Counted from the stretch's first letter, positions 10,579-21,745 are shown. The stretch: 43,098 bases of DNA from Welwitschia mirabilis (GCA_051453625.1 JBOZIK010000001.1:16033935-16077032), one strand, 5' to 3'. Made by a program: numbers and translations. Notes: generated from the letters alone by a model not told the origin.

Positions 10579-10786
10579 TAAAAAAAAAAGAAAAGAAAAT
10601 AAAAGAAGAAGAAAAAGAAGGTGGTGTAGNNNNNNNNNNNNNNNNNNNNNNNNNNNNNNNNNNNNNNNNNNNNNNNNNNNNNNNNNNNNNNNNNNNNNNN
10701 NNNNNNNNNNNNNNNNNNNNNNNNNNNNNGGGTTGGGGAGATAGAGAAGAAAAAAGGGGAAGAAAAGAAAAAGAAATAAAAACCAT
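10579..10786 (+). repeat. Purine-rich (GA) tract in element B
   Basis: Nearly all A and G on both sides of a 100-N placeholder (10630-10729), for example AAGAAGAAAAAGAAGG and GAAGAAAAAAGGGGAAG. A shorter homologous tract sits at 26318-26366 in element C, again just before the palindrome. It may act as an extra plus-strand primer or simply be low-complexity sequence that broke the assembly. Confidence 0.55.
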
Positions 10787-10811
10787 GTTATTTCATCTTA
10801 TATCTCAAAAA

Positions 10812-10824
10812 CATGGTCACCATG
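10812..10824. repeat. Palindrome CATGGTCACCATG
   Basis: A 13-bp palindrome (one unpaired centre base) repeated as CATGGTTACCATG at 26393-26405 in element C. Only the centre differs, although the surroundings are heavily diverged. Confidence 0.6.
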
Positions 10825-10897
10825 ATGTTCTACCATAAGTGCACTAGGGCAAATTTTCCAAGAAGGGCCTTTGGCAATGTGATATAGTAACTATGAA

Positions 10898-10970
10898 AAC
10901 TCCACTAGGGGGTCAGTTGGCTATGCTATATGGGTTCTTATGCCTCTAATAGTGATTGAACTCTCTACAT
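10898..10970 (+). repeat. Conserved 3' non-coding block, element B copy
   Basis: AACTCCACT..GGTCAGTTGG...TATGGGTTCTTATGCCTC aligns with 806-884 and 26470-26548. It is one of the few segments readable in all three elements, suggesting past constraint on a non-coding RNA or DNA function. Confidence 0.6.
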
Positions 10971-11780
10971 GATTGTTAGATAAATTGCATTTTAAGGTTA
11001 TAAGATCAGTGGTGTATCTAGTGTTATCAAAGTTATTTCTTGTTTTTTAGGCTCATTTTATTTATTTATTTATTTATAGTACTTTCACATGATCACTCTA
11101 CTTTTTGGATTCTACTATTATTTTAGTATAGTAGCTTGTAAGTTCTTATTTTAATATATTTTTATCTTATCATTCATTGTTTGATAACATTAGATATATT
11201 TAACATTATCATAATTTTGAGTAATACTTTATAAGTTTTTGCGTACTCTCATGCATATTTCATCAAGTGATTTTATTATTATTGCCAAGGGAATTTATTA
11301 GTTTAGAATTTATGGTAAGTAAGCAATATTTTTTGTGTTTCTAGTTGTCCATTTTCCTTTTGATTTTATTTAGCTATTTTATTGGATTTTTCAATGTCAT
11401 TTCCCATACTTTTTCAACATAATATTATGGATCTAATCATTTCCTAGTTTCTTCTTGTTGTGTTTTCCTAGTTTATATAGAGGATTGATTCTTGCTAGGT
11501 TTCCATTAATTGACGAGTTATAATTCTTCTTTTTCCATGAGTTTGGGCACATTTGTGAAGTTTATGAGCTTGTTTCTTTATACTTAGTATATTTTCTTTG
11601 ATTTTTACACTTTCCTCCGTGCATCCCTCTTCATCATGGACATGTTTTTTAGGCTATTTCTTTAATTTCTCTTTTTTTCTATTTTTCTATTATTTTCTCA
11701 TGTGTTTATCTATGTTTTGAATTTTTCTGATTTCTCTTTTCTCTCTAAATAGCATTATTGATTACTATCGTCCCACATCT

Positions 11781-11806
11781 GTCATTCCCATAATAGAAGG
11801 GATGAC
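11781..11806. repeat. Inverted repeat GTCATTCCC / GGGATGAC
   Basis: Eight bases of GTCATCCC-type stem pair with GGGATGAC across a 9-base loop, with one bulged T. It resembles the GTCATCC..GGATGAC palindromes in the LTRs of elements A and C. Confidence 0.45.
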
Positions 11807-12419
11807 ACTCATCCTTTATCTTTAGTGCAGTTTGAGACATCTTTCTTATCCTATGAAGGGGATAAAGGACATCTTTTTAGGCCTTATTTTCTGATTTTAA
11901 GCATAAATTTTTGATAAGATCATGTTTTGAGCTTTCACATTATATTAACATGATGAGTTATTTAGATTTATTTTTCATGTTAATTGAATAAATTTATGGA
12001 CTTCATCTAATAAGAGTACATTACCATACTCTTAGATCATTCTTGTAGCTAAAAAAAGAATTCTATATCTACTCTTGTTATTTTTCCCTTATGGATTACA
12101 CTAATGAACTTAAAATACATCACTATTTTGAGATTAGGACTACTTAAGTCTCTTACATCAGTCCATTATTACTATTTCTATAATATGCATATACATTATC
12201 ATTCCCTAAGCTATTCATGTTACATTTTATGATTTTCTATGTGTATGAAATTCATTCTATGGTGACGGATATTTTTAGCATTTGTATTAATTAATTTTTT
12301 TATGATATCTATGCTTACTTAATTTAATTAAACTTAATTACATCTTTTTAGTGTTATTTATCTTAGTTAAATTGGATTTCAATATAGTTTATTACTTACT
12401 TTATCAGGGATTGACAAGG

Positions 12420-12434
12420 CTAAGTAGAGGACTA
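12420..12434 (+). promoter_or_regulatory. Element B polypurine tract
   Basis: AAGTAGAGGAC just before TGTTATGATGCC, the first bases of the 3' LTR. The preceding GGGATTGACAAGGCT matches the same position in element A at about 1896. Confidence 0.75.
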
Positions 12435-13685
12435 TGTTATGATGCCAATTTATAGGGATTTGATGGCATATTTTGAATGCTTTTGTAGCACATTTATATA
12501 AGTTTGGATGTAATACTAATGATTATGGAGATCTGACAGGATGATCACTAAAACATGTAATTTTTAGCATATATATAGGTTTTTTTAGCTTATTCTAATA
12601 CTGCATATTTGGAAGAAGGATTCATCATGAAATAGATAGACTTACTTTTGAGATTGAAGATAAGGAAGCTTGTCATTCCCTCTATCATCCTCATGAAAGG
12701 TAGGACAATAAAACTGCTAATAGGACAAAAGTTGTGGGATTGACAATTCAACATGAAGCTAATGAAGTACCTTGTGACATAGGATGATATTCCCTATGTT
12801 GTTCCCACAATAATCAAGATAATAACTATTTTTCTATAGCAAAAAAAAATTATCTTTATAATGGGGTCAAGTAATCCATTTGGATTGTTAGGATTTTTTT
12901 TTCTGACTTTTAAGGTTAAGCTTCTAGAACTTCCATGTAAAACTATAAATACCCTCTCCCTCCTTCATTTCTATTTACATCCTTTATACTTAATATGATT
13001 GTGATACAAGAATGAAGAATAAGAGGTCTATCTAGTAGCTACAGAAAGGAGTTTTGTTGATGTTAGACTGAGTCACTTCCATTAAGGTGCTACTATTTTG
13101 CTGTAAGTGGATGTAAAGTTCTTTAAATTAATACAATTAATGTTTTTAATTTCAATTCTGTTTATGTCCCTTATGGTTTAAGTTGGTTATAGTTTAAGTG
13201 ATGATTCTGTAATTTACTTAGATCATAAGGACAACCTTTGTTAAAGTTGACTTTGGTTAGTTTATATTTGCATTGTTATCCCATTTTCATTTCACATTAC
13301 ATTCCATATTATATTTGGTATATTTCATAGTTCACATTAATTAGAAATAAGTTAAGTACTTTTCTTAATTGATTTGAATTATAGAGATAATATTTATTAT
13401 TATAAAAGATTAGGATGTTATAGAATTCATTCCACTTCCATTTTCATTTCATCTTCATTTACTTTTAATTGAATTTTACTTTATTATTTACTTTTAGTTA
13501 TTAAAAGATAAAAAGACTAAAAATACCTTTAAAAATCAATTCTCTAACTTTGAGCCTAGTTCTTTCATTAGAATTGCAACATTTGGGTAAACTCCCATCT
13601 ATACTAAAGTGTGTTTTTTTATAAGTGATTTGATTTACAGGTTTACCTAAAGGACTTCAAGATTGCATAAATTCACACTACAACA
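12435..13685 (+). repeat. Element B 3' LTR, complete, 1251 bp
   Basis: TG...CA termini (TGTTATGATG to CTACAACA). The distal 900 bp align with the 5' LTR at 3978-4868 with many scattered differences, so the insertion is old. A TATA box lies at 12944-12951. A diverged palindrome module (TCATCCTCATGA) is at 12685-12696. The 5 bp after it, AGCAT, would be the target duplication, but its partner is in the gap. Confidence 0.85.
12944..12951 (+). promoter_or_regulatory. TATA box of element B 3' LTR
   Basis: TATAAATA followed by CCCTC, the same as in the 5' LTR. It could drive read-through transcription into 13.7 kb and beyond. Confidence 0.6.
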
Positions 13686-13690
13686 AGCAT

Positions 13691-14200
13691 CTATTAGTAG
13701 AGGAATTCAACTCCAAAGGACTTGTGTTGGACTTATTATGATAAGGATTCAATCAAAAGCTACATAGCAATCTCCACCAATTACTACAAAACAATCTTTA
13801 TTAAATGCTAAATGACGAAGAGTCTACCTAATGCTAGAGGATAGAATCTTATCTATCTAATGATATAAGATAACTTACATCAAATACTATAAGACAGAAT
13901 CTTATCTACCTAATGCTAAATGACAAAGATTCTACCTAATGCTATAAGCTAAAAGCTTGTAATTGTCCCTTATGCCTATCCCTTCTTATAAAAAGGCCTT
14001 TAACCTTTCATTGTATTTATATTTTGGTTGGAAAAATTAGGAAACACTTAAAGGCTTGAATATGATAATGTTCTAATACTCTTTTAGATGTGGAATACTC
14101 AAGGCTAGTTGAGGAGCACTTCGTTTTTGCCTTCTTCATTGATGTAATGTATTTCTCTCCATTTTAATAAAGATATGATTTGAATCCTTTTATTATTAAT
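13691..14200 (+). repeat. LTR-like DNA with TATA box and polyA signal; host site of element B
   Basis: Begins beside the B insertion. It holds a minisatellite (13797-13950), then TATAAAAAGG at 13987-13996 and AATAAA at 14166-14171. That promoter/polyA pairing within 200 bp is typical of a plant LTR. I cannot find its other LTR, a primer site or coding domains, so the family is unknown. Confidence 0.4.
13797..13950 (+). repeat. Minisatellite with TCTACCTAATGCTA core
   Basis: About four degenerate units of 38-45 bp alternate the phrases GCTAAATGACGAAG, TCTACCTAATGCTA and AGAATCTTATCTA. It lies upstream of the TATA at 13987, a common place for repeats in LTR U3 regions. Confidence 0.6.
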
Positions 14201-15880
14201 GCATAATTTCAATTAGTATTAGAAATGTTTAGGTAGAACTAGTTCTTAGAGTAGGTTTAATTCTTTATTATTAATTCATAGTAAAATGGTATTAGTAATA
14301 TTTAGATAAATCTTAAATAATTGTCAAGTTATTTCTAATGTGTGAGTTTTCTAAGGTTACTTTTGTAATTTATAGTGTCTATTATTTAATGGATCTTAAG
14401 TAGTTTATTACATACTTTTATGCTTATAAAGGGCTATGAAGTAGCAAGAGGACTTGATAACTCATCAAAAATCATGTGATAAATGATTTTTTGCATCCAT
14501 TCTAATCCTTAATGACTTAATTATTTAGTGTATTTTTTAGATATAGAATCATTGGATTAAAGGAGTGGATATGGATGTATCATTGAATCCTTAGAGAATT
14601 TACATTCCTTTGCATTACTAATTAAAGATAACTTTCTTTTCTCAACTTATGATTTTATTTTATTTGAGTTTTCATTGCAAGTAGAATAGTCTTATATATT
14701 TTGGTTAATTTACCTTATACATCCTTATGGAAGAATAATACTAAATGTTTTATTTAGTTTAAATCTAGACATTTTACTACAATTAACAACCTCTCTTATT
14801 GTCTTTGGAGAAAAAAGGGAAAAAAATCTTGGTGATAAGAAAATATTACTCATGGGATTTTCTCTTTTTATTAAGTTTGATGTTATATTTTATTCTCTAA
14901 TTTTATTGATTGTTTAATGAAAAAAATTTAGTTTTTTCATTAATGAAATTCTAGAATTTCTTTCTTCTATTGAAGTAATAATTTACTACTTTAATTTAGC
15001 TCTAATACTAATTGTAAGATTTTTTAAACACTTATCTTAATGTTGAAATTTTATATTATAAATAACTTATAAGATAACATAAAAAGAGCAAATTAAATCA
15101 CATACAAAATAATTGTATAATTTTTTTATTATCATGTAGTATTTAAATACATTATTTAAAAATCATTGATCTTAAATGAGTGATTAAAAGGAAGACACAC
15201 ATTATGCCCTTAGCCCATCTCCTATAACACTTCAGGATTACCTAAGATTCTCATTGGTTTCTCTAAGAGTATCCATTTATACCTAATGACATGACTCTTA
15301 AGCTTTATAAAAAGGCATTTACAATAGGCTTTATTAAATAATTCTTTTTTTAATATGAATGATTACCTTTAACTAATGTCGTTTAGCTATATAATCAACA
15401 TATATGATAATCATTTTTTGTAATTTTTTTTATTAAGAAATTTAGAAATGGATTTACGAATATTATAATAATTAAATTCTAGATGATCGTATTGAGCCTA
15501 CACTTTAATTTTAAAGATGATAGGAGAATATTTTTTATGAAAAGTAACTATAGAATCATTTTTTCATATTTAAGATAAAATAATAAGATGAATTCATCTC
15601 GACAAAATGAGTTGAGGATACTGTAAAGCATGATCATCATCATTAAAAAAAAAAAGAGTCTTCCTAATTTAGATTGGAATTTTATAGAGATTAAGAAATC
15701 CATAATCAATAAAATTTACATAATTACATTGATGAAAGGTATAATATCAACTCTCACCTAAATCATAAGAAGGGAACACTAATGAGAAAATCCTTGAATG
15801 AAATAAATAATATCTTAATAAAAACTATTAACATAAGAGATACAAGAGAAAATGTTTTATTTTAGAAAGAGTATGGAATT
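14201..15880. other. No recognisable gene
   Basis: AT-rich DNA with no ORF or domain I can support. Part may be the 3' end of the minus-strand LINE to the right or of the LTR-like repeat to the left. A run of A residues at 15643-15654 is not followed by a clear target duplication. Confidence 0.5.
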
Positions 15881-16989
15881 TTTAGATGAAATTAAAGATT
15901 TCTAATCTTTTGATAAATCATTTACACTGTATTGATGATTAAATCGAGAAGGAAAAACATAAACAAAATTAATGAATTTAGATATCTTCTTAACTTTAAA
16001 AGATCACAGAAAAGATTCATTGGATCACTAAAGGAAATAACATAAAGATTTTCACTATTAATTATCTAAGAATTATGTTCAAGAAAATTCTTTAACTTTA
16101 AAAATAAATAATGCATTATTGTAGATAATCCACATAAAATTTAAAAATTCACCTACTAAAGCACTACCCTTGAAAATAGATACAACTTAATGAAATGATT
16201 TTTTTCCCCTAATCATTAAGATGCTAACTTAAAATATTAACATGTTAGAGGATTATTAGGTAAATGAATCAATCATTGAGTAAGTTATTAAAACATTAAT
16301 AAAGGATTAATGATTCTATACTAGTTAATATATCAATGGATAATTTTCATGATTTTCAAATAATTTGAAAAACATGAGTGCCACTTATTTTTATTTTTTA
16401 GGGATAGATTATATAACTCATGTAATGAATACTTTCTTAAGAAAACTAATGTTAAAAAAAAATGCAACTCATAGATCGAAAAATAATGAAGTAATAACAT
16501 CCCTTTGATGACTAAAGTCTAAGATTAGTTAAAATAATCATAAGATCCAATCCATGTATTTGTTTGTAAAGAAAACATATACTATAGATCACACTAGAAA
16601 AACCTTATTTAGTATTAAAAATTAACTATATAAAACTCTTAAAATGTCTTTTATTTTAGTATAATATTTTTTGGATGTATCCTAATAAGAAGAATAATAA
16701 ATATGAATAGAGAGAATAATGGATTTTTATACCATAAATATCATAATATTTGAAATACATTTATATTTCCATTTATTGATCTTTTTTTAAATATTTTCTA
16801 AAAGAAACGTTTAAAGATCTACAAGAGATCAAGAAAGTAAAAAATAAATGTTGAATTTTTTAAAAATCTTTATTATTTAAATTAAATAAATTCAAAGATA
16901 AATCTATCCATAATTTCAAAATAAATTAATATAAAAGGTTTTTTCTCAATTTATTTTGAATACAGATAACACATAACATCAATCTATTT

Positions 16990-17960
16990 TGTAAATAAGA
17001 TGAGGTGAAAGTATTTTATGATTTGTGATGATGAAAAAAAATCATTAAAAATGCATATTAATAGTCTATTTGTGATCATTTTAAATTTGAACATAGAAAA
17101 TTAAGACTAATTGCTCTTTAGTATGTGTAGCATGACATAAAAAGTCTATAGGAAGAATAAAGAAATAAGAATCTAAAGGATAACCTTATAAGATAGATTA
17201 ACTAAATTATGAATGTTGTTGAAATACCATGCTAATTTGCTACATAAGCATTAGTATCATTAAATAGATAGTTAACGAAGTGATCAAAGGTCTTGCCAGA
17301 AATTCAAAATAAAATCCCACTAAATTTTCTCATAATTTTTTGCATAGTTTAGTTAATTGAAGACAACATCTTGACTAAAATAGTTTTCCTAATACATTTC
17401 TTCTCATGCAATAACCATATTATTAAGAATATATGCACCTTTAATAAATCTATATTTCTCATTACAAATACTATCTAAAAGAATATATTTCAATCTACTA
17501 GCTAAAGATTTTATTCAATATGTTATAAGAAACATTAAGTAATGTGATTTAATATTAGTTGATGGAAAAATGAGAAACTTTGCATTTACAAATTGGCCAA
17601 GTAATTATTTTATTGATATGAATGTCCAAAGAATCTTTATGAATATCCTCTTAAATCATCTTTGTATCATATGATATTCTAATTATTTTTGTAAATTTTA
17701 TATGAAAACCATTAAATCCTAGGGATTTTCCATTAAATAAACTACAACATACCTCTTTTATTTATTCAAAAGTGATATTCCTTTTCAAAATAAAGTTTTG
17801 AGTGGAAGTAATTTTTCTGATAATGACAGAGAGATTTTAATAGAAAATAATGGGATGAAAATCCTTTGTTCTAATATGTCTACAAAATAATCTACTACAT
17901 AATTCAAAACATGATGTGGCTTATAAATTAAGGTATTATTAATAAGAAATTAAAAGAACA
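16990..17960 (-). pseudogene. LINE reverse transcriptase remnant
   Basis: GKSLGFNGFHIKF (from 17732 down) corresponds to the GKSPGPDGFPxEF motif. Then LASRLKYILLDSICNEKYRF, and FIKGAYILNNMVIA with the expected gap to WDFIL, match the palm-proximal blocks of plant L1 RT. Around 17040-16990 SSSQIIKYFHLILF may be the RGLRQGDPLSPYLF segment. I could not find a clear (F/Y)xDD. Transitions (Pro to Leu, Asp to Asn) again dominate. Confidence 0.6.
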
Positions 17961-18249
17961 ATTGATGAGCACTTGACCTAAGTTTTAAAACTTTGAAAAG
18001 ACTCTTTATAGTTATCATCTTAAATGTCCAACTATATTAATCTACTATTAATTAAATAACTAAAAGAATAATAAGCATTCTAGACTTATAGGTATCATCT
18101 TGAATTAGTTAATTAAGTTTTAGTTTGAATATTTTTTACAACTACTAAAGATAAAATATGTTGATATTTATAATTTCAAGTATAAATGAATTATTTTAAA
18201 AAATAATATATTAGGTTTCTCTTTCATTCCTTTTTAAGTAAATTCTTAA

Positions 18250-19060
18250 TAATGTAAATAAAAGAGGAATTAATTATTGTAATGGTTATAAGAATAAAAT
18301 TTAGTATCTCATGTGATAAAAATAATCACATAGAATTACATCCATTAAATCTCTTAAAGTAAAAGAAGTTAATCAAAATAAGCTAGCTAAAATATAAATT
18401 CAATCTAATTAATGTAGAACTATTCTAGCAATTACTCCAAGTATAGGTTAATTAAGAAAATATAAAATTAAATTGAGCTTATTTATTAAACAAAGAAACT
18501 ATCAGAAGTTTCAAATTCTTCACATATTAAAAGAAAATACCATCTTATTTGTTATTTGAAGTATCTAAAATATTAAAATCTCTAAAATTCAAAAAACATT
18601 AGGAAGCTTAGAATGAAATTCTAAACATAAAATACAATGACTCATAGAATTATTAGGATTAGAAATAAAACAAATACTTGAACATCCAAAATGAAAAGTA
18701 AAGTTAGTCTAAACAATCTTTTAATTACTATCTTAGCCAAAATATTATAAGGATGACTTACATATGGAATGAAATAAATAGAAGAATTTCCTTTGCCTTC
18801 AAAATAAGTAACAAAAATGAAATTTACTATGGACAAAATGCTAATAAGTAAGACCAATAGCAAAATATGAAATCTTTATTTCTTTAATAAGAATAAAGTT
18901 AGCAAATGCAATAGAAAAAACATAAAGAACAGAATTTTTTCTATGAATTTTATCTATGAGGACTTATACATTTCATCAAAAAATAGTCATGAAAAAATTA
19001 AATGATAAATGCCTCTCATTAATCTTTAATAAATTAATATTTAATTATGAATTAACATTC
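18250..19060 (-). pseudogene. LINE endonuclease-like remnant
   Basis: The minus strand from 18863 encodes a 73-residue open piece with YFEGKGNSSIYFIPYVSHPY, which fits the endonuclease (APE-like) segment that reads roughly GKGxSWxFxxVYASP in plant LINEs. YTWSN at 18431-18448 matches the conserved (F/Y)TWSN. The N-terminal part (DKIHRKNSVLYVFSIAFANF) is weaker. In the family this domain nicks target DNA to start target-primed reverse transcription. Confidence 0.55.
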
Positions 19061-19203
19061 ATACTTAATGCAAAAAAAAAAAATGAAACTAGAAATACCA
19101 TTAAAAATAATTTTCCTAAAATAAGAGAAAATGTATTCTATTTTTCTTTTTATATTAGATTCTTACAATACCTATCATTGATATCTCATCTTACAACTCC
19201 TTT

Positions 19204-19208
19204 CATCT
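19204..19208. repeat. Left target-site duplication of element C
   Basis: CATCT directly before the first LTR base. The right partner at 29597-29601 is CATAT, so 4 of 5 bases match. Ty3/gypsy integrases make 5-bp duplications. Confidence 0.6.
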
Positions 19209-19643
19209 TATTGCGATGCTAAATTGTATGTTTTTAATTGGGTATTTTAAGTAGTTTTTCAATAAATTTAGATAAGTTTAAGCATAAAATGATGATTATT
19301 GAGAGGTAAGAAGAAAATAATGAAAATAAACAAATACTAGTACTTTTTGAGGCATTTTAGATTAATTCTGATACTTCACATTTTAAGGAGGAATTAATGA
19401 GCTTCAAGGATAATTTGCATGATGACTAGGATGCTAATTGGACTGACATGAAGAATAAATATATAACTATGTTAATGTGGCATCATCTCTACCATCATCC
19501 AGATAAGAATTAGGATGACCATCTAATTTTAGTAAATGTACCAAAATTCATCAAAATTCTATAATGTGTCATGTGCTTTTTTACATAGTGGTTAGGGTTT
19601 TACCCACATCCATTAGTTTTGTTTATTTGTAAGTTTATCTTTG

Positions 19644-19653
19644 TTAATAAATA
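19644..19653 (+). promoter_or_regulatory. TATA-like promoter element, element C LTRs
   Basis: TTAATAAATA is kept in all three element C LTRs (here, 21903-21912 and 28861-28870), at the position matching TATAAATA in B. The outer two lie about 148 bp after a TCATC-GATGA palindrome. Confidence 0.45.
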
Positions 19654-20235
19654 TCAACTCGGCCTTCAACTCTAATCATCTTTATTCACATTGAAAATTC
19701 TCATGATAAGAGAACAAATGGTTGGAGGTCCATTTGATCATTGCAAAGACGGGTCTTCCTTGTTGTTGGGATATGTTTTCTTCACTGAGGTACTACTACT
19801 TTATAACAGGATGTTTATTTGACTTTTAATGGAACTCTTCTTTTACTTTTATTTATATTTATGTACATCTTCCTTATGATTTATGTTGCTTTTGATTTTG
19901 TGATAGCTTCATCTATCATATGGATCATGAGGATAATCTTTGTTAAGATTAGAATCATTAGTTTAGAATACTACATTGGATTTATATTTCACAGATTAAA
20001 TCATTACATATTTTTATATTTTATTTGATGTACTTAATAGCTTAAGTTGATTTTGGTTAGTGACAACTTTCTTTATTGATCTAGATTATGTAGGGTCAAT
20101 CTTAGTGATAGACATTTGGTAGTCAAATAGATATTGCATTTAGGGTAGTTTTCATTCACATTTGCATTCTATATTTACTTTTCTTACATTTTTTATTTTC
20201 ATTTTTGAATCTTTACTAAGTAAAAAGCAATTCTC

Positions 20236-20335
20236 NNNNNNNNNNNNNNNNNNNNNNNNNNNNNNNNNNNNNNNNNNNNNNNNNNNNNNNNNNNNNNNNN
20301 NNNNNNNNNNNNNNNNNNNNNNNNNNNNNNNNNNN
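20236..20335. other. Assembly gap, 100 N
   Basis: Placeholder-size gap inside the 5' LTR of element C. The 3' LTR is continuous through the equivalent position (about 29440), where few bases intervene, so little sequence is probably missing. Confidence 0.9.
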
Positions 20336-20482
20336 TCTAGCTTCGAGCCTAGCAACTTCAATGGATTATGACATTCAGGTCTACTCTTGTCTATATTAGT
20401 GTATTGTATTTTTGCATATATTTGTGATTAATAATATTTAACTAAGAATATAATATTTATATAAATATGTGTTGTAACATCT

Positions 20483-20500
20483 TAGCATCATTTCTAAGTA
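20483..20500 (+). promoter_or_regulatory. Primer binding site of element C, degenerate tRNA-Asp type
   Basis: TAGCATCATTTCTAAGTA follows the LTR by 3 bp. It aligns with TGGCGCCGTTGCCGGGGA mainly through transitions and would no longer prime. Confidence 0.55.
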
Positions 20501-20559
20501 AGGTCATAAGGAGTTCAAGGATTGTCGTTACCTAGATAAGTGCTTTAGATTTTGATTTA

Positions 20560-20935
20560 GGTATTTTTTTATAGTAGTGTTATGTTTTTGCTAAAAATAT
20601 TACAATTTTTTTTGCTTTTTACAATTTTTTCACTTTTTTTTTTTTTTTTTTGGTTCTCTGATTTGATTTTTTGGATCTGTCATCCTGTACGTTATCTCAA
20701 CAACATTGTCAAATGATAGTCTAGGATAAATCTTTTCTATTACTTTTCTTTTATAAGTTTATTTTTAGTTTTCTATCATGTAACAAGTTAATAACGTCTA
20801 ATCTGTCATCCAGCTGGTACTAGAAGATGACTAATAATGTGTTTTTATTCTAGTTTTCAAAAATTTTATTTTCTAGTTTTTGATCATTCAGGATATCATC
20901 TAGATGATGAATTAAATAACGAGTACATAGACATT
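20560..20935 (+). repeat. Element C leader with three palindrome units
   Basis: After the primer site come units at about 20679, 20803 and 20884 with CTGTCATCCTG, CTGTCATCCAGCTGG and a perfect 14-bp palindrome ATCATCTAGATGAT (20895-20908). This whole 370-bp segment is missing between primer site and ORF in the second leader (22659-22725). Confidence 0.55.
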
Positions 20936-21645
20936 TTATTAAGTACATAAGAATGTGATGAAATCTAGTGAAAAGCTCAAATGTTTAAGGGAATGAAGCT
21001 TAATCAAAAAAATATCAAAAAAGTCTCACTCAATAAAAAATTAAAAAAGGTATGCATACCCTAAGTATGTAATTTCTAAGATTTGGGAAAAAAAAAAATT
21101 ACTTTTATAATTTTCAAACGAAATCTTTCAAATAGAAGTAGTGAAAATAATAAAATAAAGGAAAAATCGTTTTATCTCCTTCTTATTAACAAGTAGTGTT
21201 ACTTAATACAAATATGATAGAACCCTCTAGTTCAAATGTGAATGTTACCATAAGAGAGATAATTACTAGACCAAAACATGAAAGACAAAAATCTTGTAAC
21301 TTATCTTCTAATGATGATCTAGAGCTTAAAATTATGAATTCTTCTTATTTATCCTTCCCATTCACTACTAAGAATAATGATAAAATACCAAAATGAGAAA
21401 TATTAGCTGAAATAAGAGTTGAATAAAGAAGAAGAAGAAAACATAAAAATTCAAAAAAAATGAAAATAAAACACTTATTAAAATATTTCAAGAATAATTT
21501 TGGGGAACTTCAAATAATGTTGAGATTAAGACCCCTTCCTCTTTTCAAAATTCTTATTTTTTATCTCCTTTTCAAACTTTAAATGAAAATGACAATGATG
21601 TTTTACAACTTTTAAGGACTTTAACCTCATCTAGTAAAACATCCT
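20936..21645 (+). pseudogene. Start of element C ORF, first copy
   Basis: Aligns with 22725-23405. The open piece 21196-21396 (66 residues) includes IEPSSSNVNVTIREI and SCNLSSNDDLELKIMNSSY; the second copy has recognisable NLSPNDDLQLKTKNSFYSSF in a shifted frame. The position after the leader suggests a gag-like protein, but I recognise no capsid motif or zinc knuckle. Interrupted by the gap at 21646. Confidence 0.4.
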
Positions 21646-21745
21646 NNNNNNNNNNNNNNNNNNNNNNNNNNNNNNNNNNNNNNNNNNNNNNNNNNNNNNN
21701 NNNNNNNNNNNNNNNNNNNNNNNNNNNNNNNNNNNNNNNNNNNNN
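21646..21745. other. Assembly gap, 100 N
   Basis: Placeholder gap at the junction between the first ORF start and the internal LTR. The order of the two copies across it rests on scaffolding, so misassembly is possible. Confidence 0.9.

Larger units (their letters stand above)
10195..12417 (+). other. Element B 3' non-coding region
   Basis: No convincing ORF. It contains, in order, a purine-rich tract (about 10579-10786, interrupted by 100 Ns), the palindrome CATGGTCACCATG at 10812, a conserved block at 10898-10970 and an inverted repeat at 11781-11806. The purine tract, palindrome and block recur in the same order in element C (26310-26548), and the block also at 806 in A. If an envelope-like gene was ever here, nothing of it is visible. 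Confidence 0.6.
3978..13685 (+). mobile_element. Element B: near full-length but dead Athila/Tat-like Ty3/gypsy retrotransposon
   Basis: The layout is canonical: LTR, tRNA-Asp primer site, Gag with zinc knuckle, protease, RT, RNase H, integrase, long 3' non-coding region, polypurine tract, LTR. The RT to integrase order defines Ty3/gypsy. The tRNA-Asp primer, RT text such as FMDDFSIFG and IRSFLGH, and the integrase tail NGQRLKIY point to the Athila/Tat group rather than chromoviruses, and I see no chromodomain. Dozens of stops, several frameshifts and a roughly 200-residue integrase deletion show it is inactive. No envelope-like ORF is recognisable downstream of pol, although some Athila elements carry one. 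Confidence 0.9.
15900..19060 (-). mobile_element. Degraded plant L1-type LINE (ORF2 remnant)
   Basis: Read on the minus strand, endonuclease-like, linker and reverse-transcriptase motifs appear in the order expected of LINE ORF2: FEGKGNSS and TWSN blocks (18.86-18.43 kb), a linker with VLNYVVDYFVDIL (about 17.9 kb), GKSLGFNG (17709-17732), and LASRLKYIL with FIKGAYILNNMVIA (about 17.5-17.4 kb). All are riddled with stops and frameshifts. Weak traces resembling the post-RT region occur near 16.2-16.1 kb. End points are uncertain. Element C is inserted just upstream of the endonuclease. Confidence 0.65.
19209..20479 (+). repeat. Element C 5' LTR
   Basis: Starts TATTGCGATGCTAAATTG (TG end changed to TA) and ends GTTGTAACA. 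By eye about four fifths of bases match the 3' LTR over the first 85 bp. Contains a palindrome at 19495-19506 (TCATCCAGATAA), a TATA-like TTAATAAATA at 19644-19653, and 100 Ns at 20236-20335. Confidence 0.8.

Noticed and set aside
18956-19222. 88-residue plus-strand frame
   Set aside because: Opposite strand to the LINE endonuclease trace and crosses the element C boundary; no motif.
20162-20371. Paired frames on both strands across 100 N
   Set aside because: Inside the element C 5' LTR and spanning Ns.
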